A stretch of 64,000 nt of DNA from Aerococcus urinaehominis. Lineage in GTDB: Bacteria; Bacillota; Bacilli; Lactobacillales; Aerococcaceae. The notes beneath the pieces are model-generated. The model saw nothing but the letters and a program-made list of their open reading frames with translations, was not told where the DNA came from and did no database searches. Below, piece after piece: positions 47,966 through 55,423 of this stretch. The DNA is taken from positions 1,036,387-1,100,386 of the forward strand of contig NZ_CP014163.1 in assembly GCF_001543245.1 (NCBI RefSeq), written 5' to 3'. The first letter of the stretch is position 1. Every line of letters starts with the position of its first letter. The position numbers and the translations under genes were made by a program.

Positions 47966-49282
47966 ATGGCAAAGGTAACCAATTTAACATTAAGACATAA
48001 GGTGCTCTATCATATCTATGTGGCTAATTTTACCGAAGCTGGCACTATCCAGGGCATTATTCCTGAGCTAGGGCGCTTAAAAAAATTAGGTGTCGATATT
48101 ATTCAGCTAGAGCCCATTTTTAAAGCTAGTCCTAATGAAGATGGGACGATTGATCCTTATTTAGTCCAGGGCTTGGAAGAGATTGATCCACGCTATGGCG
48201 AGGTCGAAGATTTATTAGCCTTGAGCCAGGCGGTGCATGACCAAGATATGCAGCTCATGTTGTCTGTGCCTATGGTAAGTTTTTCTAGCGATTCCCCCTT
48301 AATTCAAGCTCACCCGGACTTCTTTTTACGGAATGACCAGGGTGAATTTTACTCACGTTTTATTCCAGAAGGCAGGGCCTGTGACCTAGATTACACCAAT
48401 CCTAAGCTCTGGGATTATTTGATTAAGTATCTAGAGTACTGGGCCTATTATGTGGATGGTTATTCAGTGCCAGCGGCTGCTCTAATCCGTCCTGAATTCT
48501 GGACTTCAGCGCGGGCTGAGGTGGAAGACGTCCACCCGTACTTTTATTGGGCTGGTGGCCAGCTAGACGAGGTCACCATGCGACGTCTCCAAAGTCAACG
48601 TATCCAATATTGGAGTGAAGGTGAGTTGTATGCCAATTTTGATATGTTAGATGAGGCAGTTTACAGCCATTTTCGTCAGTACTACCGAGACCAAAAGATT
48701 TCTCTCAATAACTATATGCTAGTTTTTAGTCGGGAAGAAATTATGTCGCCTTGGACCTATGTCCGCATGCGAGGAACCGAACTAATTTATGATGCTGGCC
48801 AAAACCGAATTGCCCAATGGTCTCCAACAATGGAGATTTTAGAAACCTGGACAGCTTTCACCTTTTTTGTTAAAGGAATCACTAGTTTAGTAATGGGCCA
48901 AGAATATGCTTTAACTGAGCCCATTCCTACCATGACTGACCAAGCCATTGATTGGACGATTAATCATGACCTAAGCCCGCTGATGAAAAAGTTATCTGAT
49001 ATCAAAAAGAGGGAAGTTTGTAAGAGTGGCTACCACCTGATTAGTGGTGTCGACAACCATACCATCAAGGCCAGCTACCATTACTATAACCAAAATTTGG
49101 TGGGGCTTTTCAAAGTAAAACATAAGATTGGCCCACAGTCGGTTGAAATTGGTTTTCCTGATGGTCATTATAAGAATTTACTGTCAAATCAGGATTATTA
49201 TGTAAAAGATGGTATGGTGACGGTTGATATTGAACCAGTAATCCTTTCTTATGAAGGCCCTATCACGCTACCGACACTTTAG
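47966..49282 (+). CDS. GH13 alpha-amylase-like protein with degenerate active site
   Basis: The 438-residue protein follows the GH13 TIM-barrel pattern. It begins with YHIYVANFTEAGTIQGIIPEL and LKKLGVDIIQLEPIFKASP, like amylosucrase- or oligo-1,6-glucosidase-type enzymes, and has a small C-terminal beta domain. The catalytic segments have decayed. Conserved region I (DxxxNH) reads SVPMVSFSS. Region II, normally GFRxD, reads GYSVPAAAL, with no nucleophile Asp. The region IV NHD is kept (WTINHDLSP). It is probably not a hydrolase but a sugar-binding or regulatory relative. It has no signal peptide. AAGGAGGCC precedes ATG 47966. Confidence 0.78.
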   Translation: MAKVTNLTLRHKVLYHIYVANFTEAGTIQGIIPELGRLKKLGVDIIQLEPIFKASPNEDGTIDPYLVQGLEEIDPRYGEVEDLLALSQAVHDQDMQLMLSVPMVSFSSDSPLIQAHPDFFLRNDQGEFYSRFIPEGRACDLDYTNPKLWDYLIKYLEYWAYYVDGYSVPAAALIRPEFWTSARAEVEDVHPYFYWAGGQLDEVTMRRLQSQRIQYWSEGELYANFDMLDEAVYSHFRQYYRDQKISLNNYMLVFSREEIMSPWTYVRMRGTELIYDAGQNRIAQWSPTMEILETWTAFTFFVKGITSLVMGQEYALTEPIPTMTDQAIDWTINHDLSPLMKKLSDIKKREVCKSGYHLISGVDNHTIKASYHYYNQNLVGLFKVKHKIGPQSVEIGFPDGHYKNLLSNQDYYVKDGMVTVDIEPVILSYEGPITLPTL

Positions 49283-49291
49283 GAGGCAGAG

Positions 49292-50095
49292 ATGATGTAT
49301 AAGCTAATGGCATTTGATGTAGATGGTACCCTTGTTAATTCGGATAAAGAAATTTTGGCATCTACCCGACGAGCGATCCGCGCTGCCCACCAAGCAGGCG
49401 TGCGCACTATGATTTCATCAGGGCGGCCTGCTGCGGGTCTAGAGTTTATTGCTTTGGATTTAGGGGATGACTTAGTTGATTATTTATCTTGCTTAAATGG
49501 TAGCTTGGTTGTTGACCGTACTAGCCAAGAAAAATTGCTAGCGACTTACCTCACTGATGACCAAGTAAAAGAAATTACTAGTTTTGCCCAAGCTTTTGGT
49601 TTTGATGTTAATGGTCACGGTGACCAGCATGTCTTGGCAGCTTGGGAACCGCGCTTCCCTTATATAGCTCTGGAAGCTGAAGTTGTTCATATGCCATATA
49701 AGGTGGTTGACTTTAGTCTGCTGGACCAGCCCTTCCATAAATTGATGATCACAGGTCACCCTGAGGATTTGGTCTTCTTGCGGTCCAAGCTACCTTTGGA
49801 TTGGCATGATCGTTACCATATTGTCCAATCAGCGCCTTATTTCCTTGAATTTAGTCCCTTAGGAGCCAGCAAGGGTCAGGCCCTGGCTAAGTTGGCAGAA
49901 AAACTAGGGATTGCTCAAGATCAGGTGATGGCCTTTGGCGACCAAGAAAATGATATTTCCATGTTAGAATGGGCTGGCACGGGCGTGGCCATGGGTAATG
50001 CAACCGACCAAGTTAAGGCTGTCGCCCAGTATATTACTAAATCAAATGATGACCATGGCATTGCCCAGGCTATTGAGGCATTAGTATTAGTTTAA
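49292..50095 (+). CDS. HAD-superfamily phosphatase, Cof/YidA type
   Basis: The 267-residue protein is a class IIB HAD hydrolase. Motif I is FDVDGTLVNSD (Asp nucleophile near residue 9), motif II is MISSGRP near 42, motif III includes the lysine of GASKGQAL near 194, and motif IV is FGDQENDISML near 213. Cof/YidA enzymes dephosphorylate sugar phosphates or related metabolites. Two ATG codons (49292, 49295) are possible starts. It lies 9 bases after the GH13-like gene and is likely in the same operon. Confidence 0.92.
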   Translation: MMYKLMAFDVDGTLVNSDKEILASTRRAIRAAHQAGVRTMISSGRPAAGLEFIALDLGDDLVDYLSCLNGSLVVDRTSQEKLLATYLTDDQVKEITSFAQAFGFDVNGHGDQHVLAAWEPRFPYIALEAEVVHMPYKVVDFSLLDQPFHKLMITGHPEDLVFLRSKLPLDWHDRYHIVQSAPYFLEFSPLGASKGQALAKLAEKLGIAQDQVMAFGDQENDISMLEWAGTGVAMGNATDQVKAVAQYITKSNDDHGIAQAIEALVLV

Positions 50096-50110
50096 GTTTG
50101 AGGAGGGGCT

Positions 50111-50737
50111 ATGCGAGCTATCGAAGAAATTTTTGCCAGCTACGAGGGACGTCCCTTGGGGGTTGAGCGCTTTTATGCAGTTTTACTGCCCCTAGTCGAA
50201 ATTGCTGGCCAGCAGTTTCTCTTATATGAAGTACGGGCTGCTCACATTTCCCAAGCGGGAGATGCAGCCTTCCCTGGTGGGCGATTAGAGGATGGGGAGA
50301 CATTTAGGCAGGCAGCCATTCGTGAGACGGTTGAAGAAATAGGTATAGCTGCTGAAAAGATAAAAATCTTAGGCGAAATGGATTATTTCATTAATCATAA
50401 GCGAGCCATAGCTAGCTTTGTGGCCCGTTTAGAGATAGATAGTCTAGCCGACTTGTCTGTAAATACAGATGAGGTTGAGCGCGTTTTTTTGATTCCCTTG
50501 GATTATTTGATGGCTCAACCACCTCAAAGTTATGAAATTTCGTTTGACCCTCAAGTTCCGGCTGATTTTCCCTATGATAGCTTGCCTAAGCCAGGAAAAC
50601 AACGTATCGGCCGTCAGCCCAATCAGAAGTTGCTTTTCTATCATTTTAAAGATGAAGTAGTCTGGGGCATGACTGCGCAATTGACCAAACGTTTTATTGA
50701 TATCATCCAGGATAATTTATTAGGAGGGGCCTCGTGA
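50111..50737 (+). CDS. NUDIX hydrolase, CoA pyrophosphatase-like
   Basis: The 208-residue protein has a full Nudix box: G-x5-E-x7-REUxEExGU over about residues 57-79 (GGRLEDGE...RETVEEIGI). Preceding it, HISQAGDAAFPGG resembles the UPF0035/NudL motif typical of coenzyme A pyrophosphatases such as YeaB. It is about 20 residues longer than minimal NudL proteins. The following ECF S-component, which may transport pantothenate, overlaps its stop (GTGA), so a CoA-related role is attractive but inferred. Confidence 0.88.
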   Translation: MRAIEEIFASYEGRPLGVERFYAVLLPLVEIAGQQFLLYEVRAAHISQAGDAAFPGGRLEDGETFRQAAIRETVEEIGIAAEKIKILGEMDYFINHKRAIASFVARLEIDSLADLSVNTDEVERVFLIPLDYLMAQPPQSYEISFDPQVPADFPYDSLPKPGKQRIGRQPNQKLLFYHFKDEVVWGMTAQLTKRFIDIIQDNLLGGAS

Positions 50738-51309
50738 AAGGGAAAGAAAAAACCTTACAGCTAACTATTTATGCCTTATTTATTGCGATATTAACGATTC
50801 AAACCTTCGTGCCAGTTTTGGGTTACCTTCCGCTGGGGCCTATTCAGGTCACTATTATTCAGATTACTGTAATTGTTGGGGCAATCTTGTTTGGTCCTAA
50901 GACGGGAATCTTGTTAGGTGGCTGCTGGGGAGGGCTACGCTTAATTAAGGCGGCTTTAGAACCCAATATTTTAAGTGCAGTTTTTCTAAACCCAATGGTG
51001 TCTTTACTCCCTAGATTATTAACTGGTCTAGTGGCGGGGGTAGCCTTCAAAACACTTAACCGCTATTTGACCAGGCAAAAGGCAGCTTTTTGGACGGGTT
51101 TGCTGGGCTCTTTAACCAATACAGTTCTGTTTTTAATGGCTGTTTATCTATTTGCAGCAGATGCTTATGCTAAGAGTCTGGGGATTCCCAAAGAGGGATT
51201 GCTATTAGCCTTGGCCACGGTAGCCGGAACTAATGGGGTCTTAGAATTAATTGCTAGCGGCATTTTGGTCCCCCTCTTGGTAAAGCCCTTAGCCAAAATC
51301 ATAGATTAG
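50734..51309 (+). CDS. ECF transporter S component (possibly pantothenate, PanT-like)
   Basis: The 191-residue membrane protein has about six helices and the S-component pattern: a short basic N-terminus, then LTIYALFIAILTIQTFVP, VLGYLPLGPIQVTIIQITVIVG and a glycine-rich GILLGGCWGGLRLI loop. It is a group II-type S protein because no EcfAAT genes are adjacent; it would use a shared energy module. GTG 50734 overlaps the NUDIX stop by 4 bases, with AGGAGGG upstream. Coupling to a CoA-pyrophosphatase-like gene suggests pantothenate, but folate or another vitamin cannot be excluded. Confidence 0.78.
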   Translation: MKGKEKTLQLTIYALFIAILTIQTFVPVLGYLPLGPIQVTIIQITVIVGAILFGPKTGILLGGCWGGLRLIKAALEPNILSAVFLNPMVSLLPRLLTGLVAGVAFKTLNRYLTRQKAAFWTGLLGSLTNTVLFLMAVYLFAADAYAKSLGIPKEGLLLALATVAGTNGVLELIASGILVPLLVKPLAKIID

Positions 51310-51318
51310 GAGAGAAAG

Positions 51319-51849
51319 ATGGAAGTTAGAACTTGTCGACAAACCCTGGCCATTCAAACTCACCGGATCCTACCTCAACACACCAATTCTTTTGGTAATA
51401 TGTATGGTGGCCGGTTGCTAGACTTTTTAGATAATGTAGCATCAATTGCTGCCTCGCGGATGACTCGGACACCGGGTATGACAGCAGCCTTGGACACCAT
51501 GAACTTTATTAAGCCGTTACCGGAAAACCATTCGGTATGCTTGGAGGCTTATGTAACTGGTGCTGGTAACCGTTCCCTAGAGGTTTTTGTTAAGGTTATG
51601 GGTGAGGATTTGAATAGTGGCGAACGCTATTTGGCAGCTACTGCTTTTGTCACTTATGTGGCCATTTTACAACCAGGACAGGACTTTCAAATGCCGTTAC
51701 TTAAGGCTGAAAGTAAGGAAGAAAAGCTAGTTTGCGCCGGCTACCAAGATCGCCAAGCTGTGCGCAAACAAAAACGACTGGCAGATAAACAATTCCACCA
51801 AGATTTATCCACCGAGATTGTCTGGCTACAATTAGGTGACCAAGATTAG
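51319..51849 (+). CDS. Acyl-CoA thioesterase, hotdog fold (YciA type)
   Basis: The 176-residue protein has the hotdog-fold pattern of YciA/BFIT thioesterases: HRILPQHTNSFGNMYGGRLLDFLDNVASIAASRM near residues 11-44, with the catalytic Asp in the LLDFLD helix, and NFIKPLPENHSV near 62. It hydrolyses acyl-CoA esters. Together with the NUDIX and the S-component upstream, the cluster may concern CoA turnover, an inference from adjacency. AGGAGAGAAAG precedes ATG 51319. Confidence 0.88.
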   Translation: MEVRTCRQTLAIQTHRILPQHTNSFGNMYGGRLLDFLDNVASIAASRMTRTPGMTAALDTMNFIKPLPENHSVCLEAYVTGAGNRSLEVFVKVMGEDLNSGERYLAATAFVTYVAILQPGQDFQMPLLKAESKEEKLVCAGYQDRQAVRKQKRLADKQFHQDLSTEIVWLQLGDQD

Positions 51850-51850
51850 T

Positions 51851-51879
51851 TTGACAAAAAATCACTAATCAGTCACAAT
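51851..51879 (+). promoter_or_regulatory. Promoter of the proS T-box leader
   Basis: TTGACA (51851-51856) and CACAAT (51874-51879) are separated by 17 bp, with a predicted start near 51886 at the first base of Stem I. Confidence 0.7.
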
Positions 51880-51883
51880 AGAA

Positions 51884-52094
51884 GAGAGTAGACTAGTAAT
51901 TATACTATGGGTATAGAGAGTGACGGTTGGTGAAAAGTCATCCCCGCTGGTATGGTGAACCTACTACCCTAACTTGCCTTAATCCGGCACGGCCTACCCC
52001 GTTATGGTAAATGAGAGAAGTTATTAATGACTTAACAAAGGTGGTACCGCGAGTTTTTCGTCCTTTATGGGATAGGAAAACTGGCGTTTTTTTA
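51884..52094 (+). ncRNA. T-box riboswitch, proline-specific
   Basis: The leader has the T-box parts in order: Stem I with AGAGAGTGACGG and GGTGAAAAGTCA, a specifier loop at GAACCTAC, and the T-box sequence AAGGTGGTACCGCG at 52037-52050. A terminator stem (about 52048-52086) and T tract (52087-52093) follow. CCT at 51960-51962 reads as a proline codon. Uncharged tRNA-Pro should stabilise the antiterminator and allow proS expression. Confidence 0.93.
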
Positions 52095-52111
52095 TTGAAA
52101 AGGAGATTACA

Positions 52112-53563
52112 ATGGCAGAAGAAAAAGTTAATTTACAAACTGAAGATTTTTCTAAATGGTATTTACAGAGTATCCAACAGGCAGACTTGTTTGCTTATGG
52201 ACCTGTTCGGGGGACCATGGTTTTCAAACCTAATGGCTTTGCCCTATGGAAAAAAGTTCAAGACTATTTTGAAGCTAAGATTACTGAAGAAGGCGTGAAG
52301 GGTGTTTACTTCCCGATGCTGATTCCTAAGCACTTCTTTGAAAAAGAAGCTGACCACGTGGAAGGTTTTGCGCCGGAATTACCTTGGGTGACCCAAGCAG
52401 GGGATGAAGAGTTAGAGGAGCCTCTAGCCTTGCGGCCAACTTCAGAAACCTTATTTGGTAATGCTATGTCTGACTGGATTAACTCCTACCGTGATCTACC
52501 TATGGAATTAAACCAATGGGCTAATGTTTTCCGCTGGGAGAAACGGACCCTACCATTCTTACGGACTACTGAATTTTTATGGCAAGAAGGTCACTGTGCC
52601 TATGCTACAGCTGAAGAAGGTCGTGAGCGGACGCTAACTTTCCTAGAAATTTATCGCGAAATGGTCGAAAATCTGCTGGCTATTCCAGTTTATGTTGGCC
52701 AAAAAACAGAGTCTGAGAAGTTTGCTGGTGCCGAGGCAACTTATTCCTTGGAGGCTATGGTTAAAGATACTAAGTCTGTCCAAGCTGCCACTTCGCATTT
52801 TTTAGGTACTAATTTTGCTGAGGCCTTTGATATTAAGTATCTGAATACAGAGAACGAACATGTCCATGTACATACGTCATCATGGGGGATTTCAACCCGA
52901 ATTTTAGGTACGATGATTATGACTCACGGCGACGAAAAGGGCTGTGTTTTCCCACCAAAAATGGCACCGATTCAAATTGCCCTCATCCCAGCTGGAAATA
53001 TCAAGAAAAACCCGCAAGTCTTAGAAAAATTGCGAGAAATTGAAGCGGAGTTAAAAGCAGCTGGCTATACGACTGAATTAGATGATTCTAATAACTCTGC
53101 TGGTTATAAATTTAATGAAGCCGAGGTGAAGGGTATACCGCTACGGGTTGAATTTGGCCCACGTGATATGGAAAATAATCAATGTATGATTAAGATGCGT
53201 GACCTTGATGACAAGGAAAGTGTCGCTTTGGATGATTTGTTAGATGTAGTTGCTGACCGTATGGACAAAATGCAAACGCGTCTCTTTGAAAAGGCTGATC
53301 AATTCCGTAAAGAAAATGAGCACTATGACATCGATACGATGGCAGAGTTAGAAGCGCACTTGGCTAAATGTGAAGAAAGTGGTCAACGTCCAGGCTGGAT
53401 TTTGGCTGGTTGGGATGGTACTGAGGCATCAGAAGAAGCAATTAAGGAAGCCACCGGTTTTACGACTCGTAATATGCCTTTTGAACCTGCTGTTAAGAAG
53501 GAAACATGTATTTACTCAGGTAAACCAGCTAAATATACAGTTTGGTTAGCACGGGCTTATTAA
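52112..53563 (+). CDS. proS: Prolyl-tRNA synthetase, archaeal/eukaryotic-like (type 3) form
   Basis: The 483-residue class II synthetase has motif 1 around GTMVFKPNGFALWKKVQDYF, motif 2 near FRWEKRTLPFLRTTEFLWQEGH (about residues 138-159), motif 3 GISTRILGTMIM, and an anticodon-binding domain (about 285-390). The extra C-terminal domain ends in the hallmark WLARAY. The insertion (editing) domain of the usual bacterial 570-residue ProRS is absent. The form is normal in archaea, eukaryotes and scattered bacteria, but unusual in Lactobacillales. A proline T-box precedes it. AAAGGAGATTACA precedes ATG 52112. Confidence 0.93.
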   Translation: MAEEKVNLQTEDFSKWYLQSIQQADLFAYGPVRGTMVFKPNGFALWKKVQDYFEAKITEEGVKGVYFPMLIPKHFFEKEADHVEGFAPELPWVTQAGDEELEEPLALRPTSETLFGNAMSDWINSYRDLPMELNQWANVFRWEKRTLPFLRTTEFLWQEGHCAYATAEEGRERTLTFLEIYREMVENLLAIPVYVGQKTESEKFAGAEATYSLEAMVKDTKSVQAATSHFLGTNFAEAFDIKYLNTENEHVHVHTSSWGISTRILGTMIMTHGDEKGCVFPPKMAPIQIALIPAGNIKKNPQVLEKLREIEAELKAAGYTTELDDSNNSAGYKFNEAEVKGIPLRVEFGPRDMENNQCMIKMRDLDDKESVALDDLLDVVADRMDKMQTRLFEKADQFRKENEHYDIDTMAELEAHLAKCEESGQRPGWILAGWDGTEASEEAIKEATGFTTRNMPFEPAVKKETCIYSGKPAKYTVWLARAY

Positions 53564-53657
53564 AATTTAGTAAAAATAGTACTGGAAAGGCAGAAAACTA
53601 GTTTTGAAACGGATTTTTTCTATATAATAGACCCAATAGAAAAGAGAGGGTGGTCCT

Positions 53658-54371
53658 GTGGCCAAGCAAAAAAAATCCGGACGCTTTAATTGGCAGACCC
53701 TACTAGGAATTATTTTGATTTTAGTAGCCGTTGTTCTGCTAGCGCTAGAACCGATTCAAAATTACATGTTAAATAATGGTATTGAAAATAATCGGGTAGA
53801 AAATCTGACCCGCCAGGATATTGTCCAGGCTCAGCAAGCTGAGGTAACCTATGATTTTTCTGATGTGAACCCGCTAGACCCGCGTCGTGTGATTGCTGAT
53901 CAGGCTGACGCCAGTCAATTACCGACAGTTGGTGCTCTGGCTATTCCGGACCTGGGGATGAACCTTCCAATTTATAAGGGTGTTTCTGATGCTGGTATGT
54001 ATTTTGGCGCGGGAACGCTTAAAGCTGACCAGGCTATGGGCCAGGATAATTATGCCATCGCCAGTCACCATTCAGCTCATGAAGGGATGCTATTTGAACC
54101 TTTGATGCGCGCTCAAGTAGGTCAAACAGTCTATTTGACAGATTTAAAAAATATTTATGTCTATGAGATTGATCGGGTGGAAGAAGTAGATCCTTCCCGG
54201 GTTGATGTGATTGAAAATAATGGTCGTGATATGCTAACTATGATTACTTGTACCTTTGATTTAGCAAACCGGGTAGTAGTCCAGGCCAATCATGTGGATA
54301 CAGTAGCAATCGACCAGGCAACTACTGAGATGTTAGATGCCTTTAACATTAATCAAAACATTCCAGACTAG
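53658..54371 (+). CDS. srtA: Class A sortase
   Basis: Sortase A cleaves LPXTG motifs and links proteins to peptidoglycan. The 237-residue protein has an N-terminal signal anchor (about 14-32, LGIILILVAVVLLALE) and a sortase domain (about 85-225). Catalytic His is in SHHSAHEG near residue 137, Cys198 in the ITCTFD motif, and Arg in the following NRVVVQA. A GTG start is set at 53658 behind AGAGAGGGTGG. No LPXTG substrate is encoded in this window. A structured 140-base tail and a terminator follow. Confidence 0.92.
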   Translation: MAKQKKSGRFNWQTLLGIILILVAVVLLALEPIQNYMLNNGIENNRVENLTRQDIVQAQQAEVTYDFSDVNPLDPRRVIADQADASQLPTVGALAIPDLGMNLPIYKGVSDAGMYFGAGTLKADQAMGQDNYAIASHHSAHEGMLFEPLMRAQVGQTVYLTDLKNIYVYEIDRVEEVDPSRVDVIENNGRDMLTMITCTFDLANRVVVQANHVDTVAIDQATTEMLDAFNINQNIPD

Positions 54372-54482
54372 TGAAACGACTTTAGTTCAGCTTCTTTGCT
54401 GTAGCCGTAACATTTCCAATGCGTACGGATATAGTAGGCTATGCTGGAGCCCAACTAAGCTGCTAACATTTGTATCATCGCA
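54372..54482 (+). other. Structured 3' region after the sortase gene
   Basis: This gene-free stretch can form a long stem. TTAG and CAGCTT (54382-54385, 54388-54393) pair with AAGCTG and CTAA (54457-54466). Inside, TAGCC/GGCTA (54402-54406, 54437-54441) and CCGTA/TACGG (54405-54409, 54424-54428) compete. No promoter is obvious, so it is probably the sortase mRNA tail. From 54515 to 54675 I see only the upstream region of the nitroreductase gene. Confidence 0.45.
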
Positions 54483-54514
54483 AGAGCCCGGGGCTTATGT
54501 CCCAGGCTTTTTTT
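54483..54514 (+). terminator. Terminator after the sortase region
   Basis: AAGAGCC/GGCTTTT and GGG/CCC form a stem with a small internal mismatch, then seven T ending at 54514. Confidence 0.8.
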
Positions 54515-54675
54515 GTCGCCATAAATGATGGCTTCTCCCCTAATCTGGGCTACTTTATCCACTTTGACTTTAAATTCCTTAATAAAAAATTACTTACTTT
54601 TTATAAGCAAACTACTTCCAATTCGATTTAATACCTGTTATAGTTGTCTTATAAAATATTTGGAGGTAACAATCA

Positions 54676-55272
54676 ATGACTAATTTTAAAGAACTTGCTA
54701 GCAAGCGCCGGACGGTTTATCACTTAGGTCGCAATACTGAGGTCAGCCAAGAGGAAATCAGTAACTATTTAAGCCAAGTGCTTCAAGAAGTACCAACAGC
54801 TTTTAATAGTCAAACTTCTCGTATCGTTATCGTTTTTGGCGATAAGCACGAGGCCCTTTGGCAAGAAATTTACAATGTTCAAGAGCAAGTTCTTGCAGGC
54901 GATATGTGGGACATGATGTCTGGTGTGATTCAAGGGGCTCAAGCTGGACTTGGCACTGTTTTATTTTTTGAGGATCGTGACCAAGTTGCTCAAATGCCAA
55001 CCAATAGCGAGCGCCAAGAAGCCTATAAACAAAATAATTCTGCTAACAATCAATATGCTGCTTGGTTAGCCCTTGCTGAATTAGGTTTAGGTGCTAGTTT
55101 GCAACACTTTAACATCGGCTATGCCCAAGGCTTCGACAAGTCAATTAAGGAATTACTTGACTTACCAGCTTCTTATGAACTAGTTGCGCAAATGCCATTT
55201 GGTTCAGTAGAAACACCTGCCCAAGAAAAAGATTACCTAGCAACTGAAGAAAAAATTCAAGTGATTGGCTAA
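54676..55272 (+). CDS. Nitroreductase-family flavoprotein
   Basis: The 198-residue protein matches the FMN-dependent nitroreductase family (Frm2/YdfN-like subgroup). The N-terminus RRTVYHLGRNTEVSQEEI contains the flavin-binding Arg pattern, PTAFNSQTSRIVIVFG lies near 39, and GLGASLQHFN near 137-146 contacts the cofactor. Members reduce nitro groups, quinones or fatty-acid derivatives with NAD(P)H. TTGGAGGTAAC precedes ATG 54676. It is monocistronic, with a terminator behind. Confidence 0.92.
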   Translation: MTNFKELASKRRTVYHLGRNTEVSQEEISNYLSQVLQEVPTAFNSQTSRIVIVFGDKHEALWQEIYNVQEQVLAGDMWDMMSGVIQGAQAGLGTVLFFEDRDQVAQMPTNSERQEAYKQNNSANNQYAAWLALAELGLGASLQHFNIGYAQGFDKSIKELLDLPASYELVAQMPFGSVETPAQEKDYLATEEKIQVIG

Positions 55273-55289
55273 TTCTAGCCTAAGCACCA

Positions 55290-55322
55290 AAAACTGGACC
55301 CTGGCTAGGGCCCAGTTTTTTT
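55290..55322 (+). terminator. Terminator after the nitroreductase gene
   Basis: AAAACTGG and CCAGTTTT enclose an inner CCCT/AGGG pairing; the T tract runs to 55322. Confidence 0.88.
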
Positions 55323-55358
55323 ATAAGAAGGAAGCTAGCAGTCTGAGTACTTTATAAA

Positions 55359-55393
55359 TTAAAAGCCCTGCTACCGGACTGGGTAGCAGGGCT
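55359..55393 (-). terminator. Terminator of the uracil permease gene
   Basis: AGCCCTGCTACC (55364-55375) and GGTAGCAGGGCT (55382-55393) form a 12-bp perfect stem. The minus-strand transcript runs into TTTTAATT. Confidence 0.85.
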
Positions 55394-55423
55394 GGTTGCT
55401 TTTATAAAAATGTTGATAGCCTT

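Noticed and set aside
52011-52298. A 95-codon plus-strand frame overlapping the T-box and the start of proS.
   Set aside because: It covers the antiterminator/terminator and reads proS in another frame; the RNA element explains the sequence better.
54337-54528. A 63-codon frame after the sortase gene.
   Set aside because: It overlaps the sortase end and runs through the terminator hairpin; composition is unlike a protein and there is no ribosome binding site.
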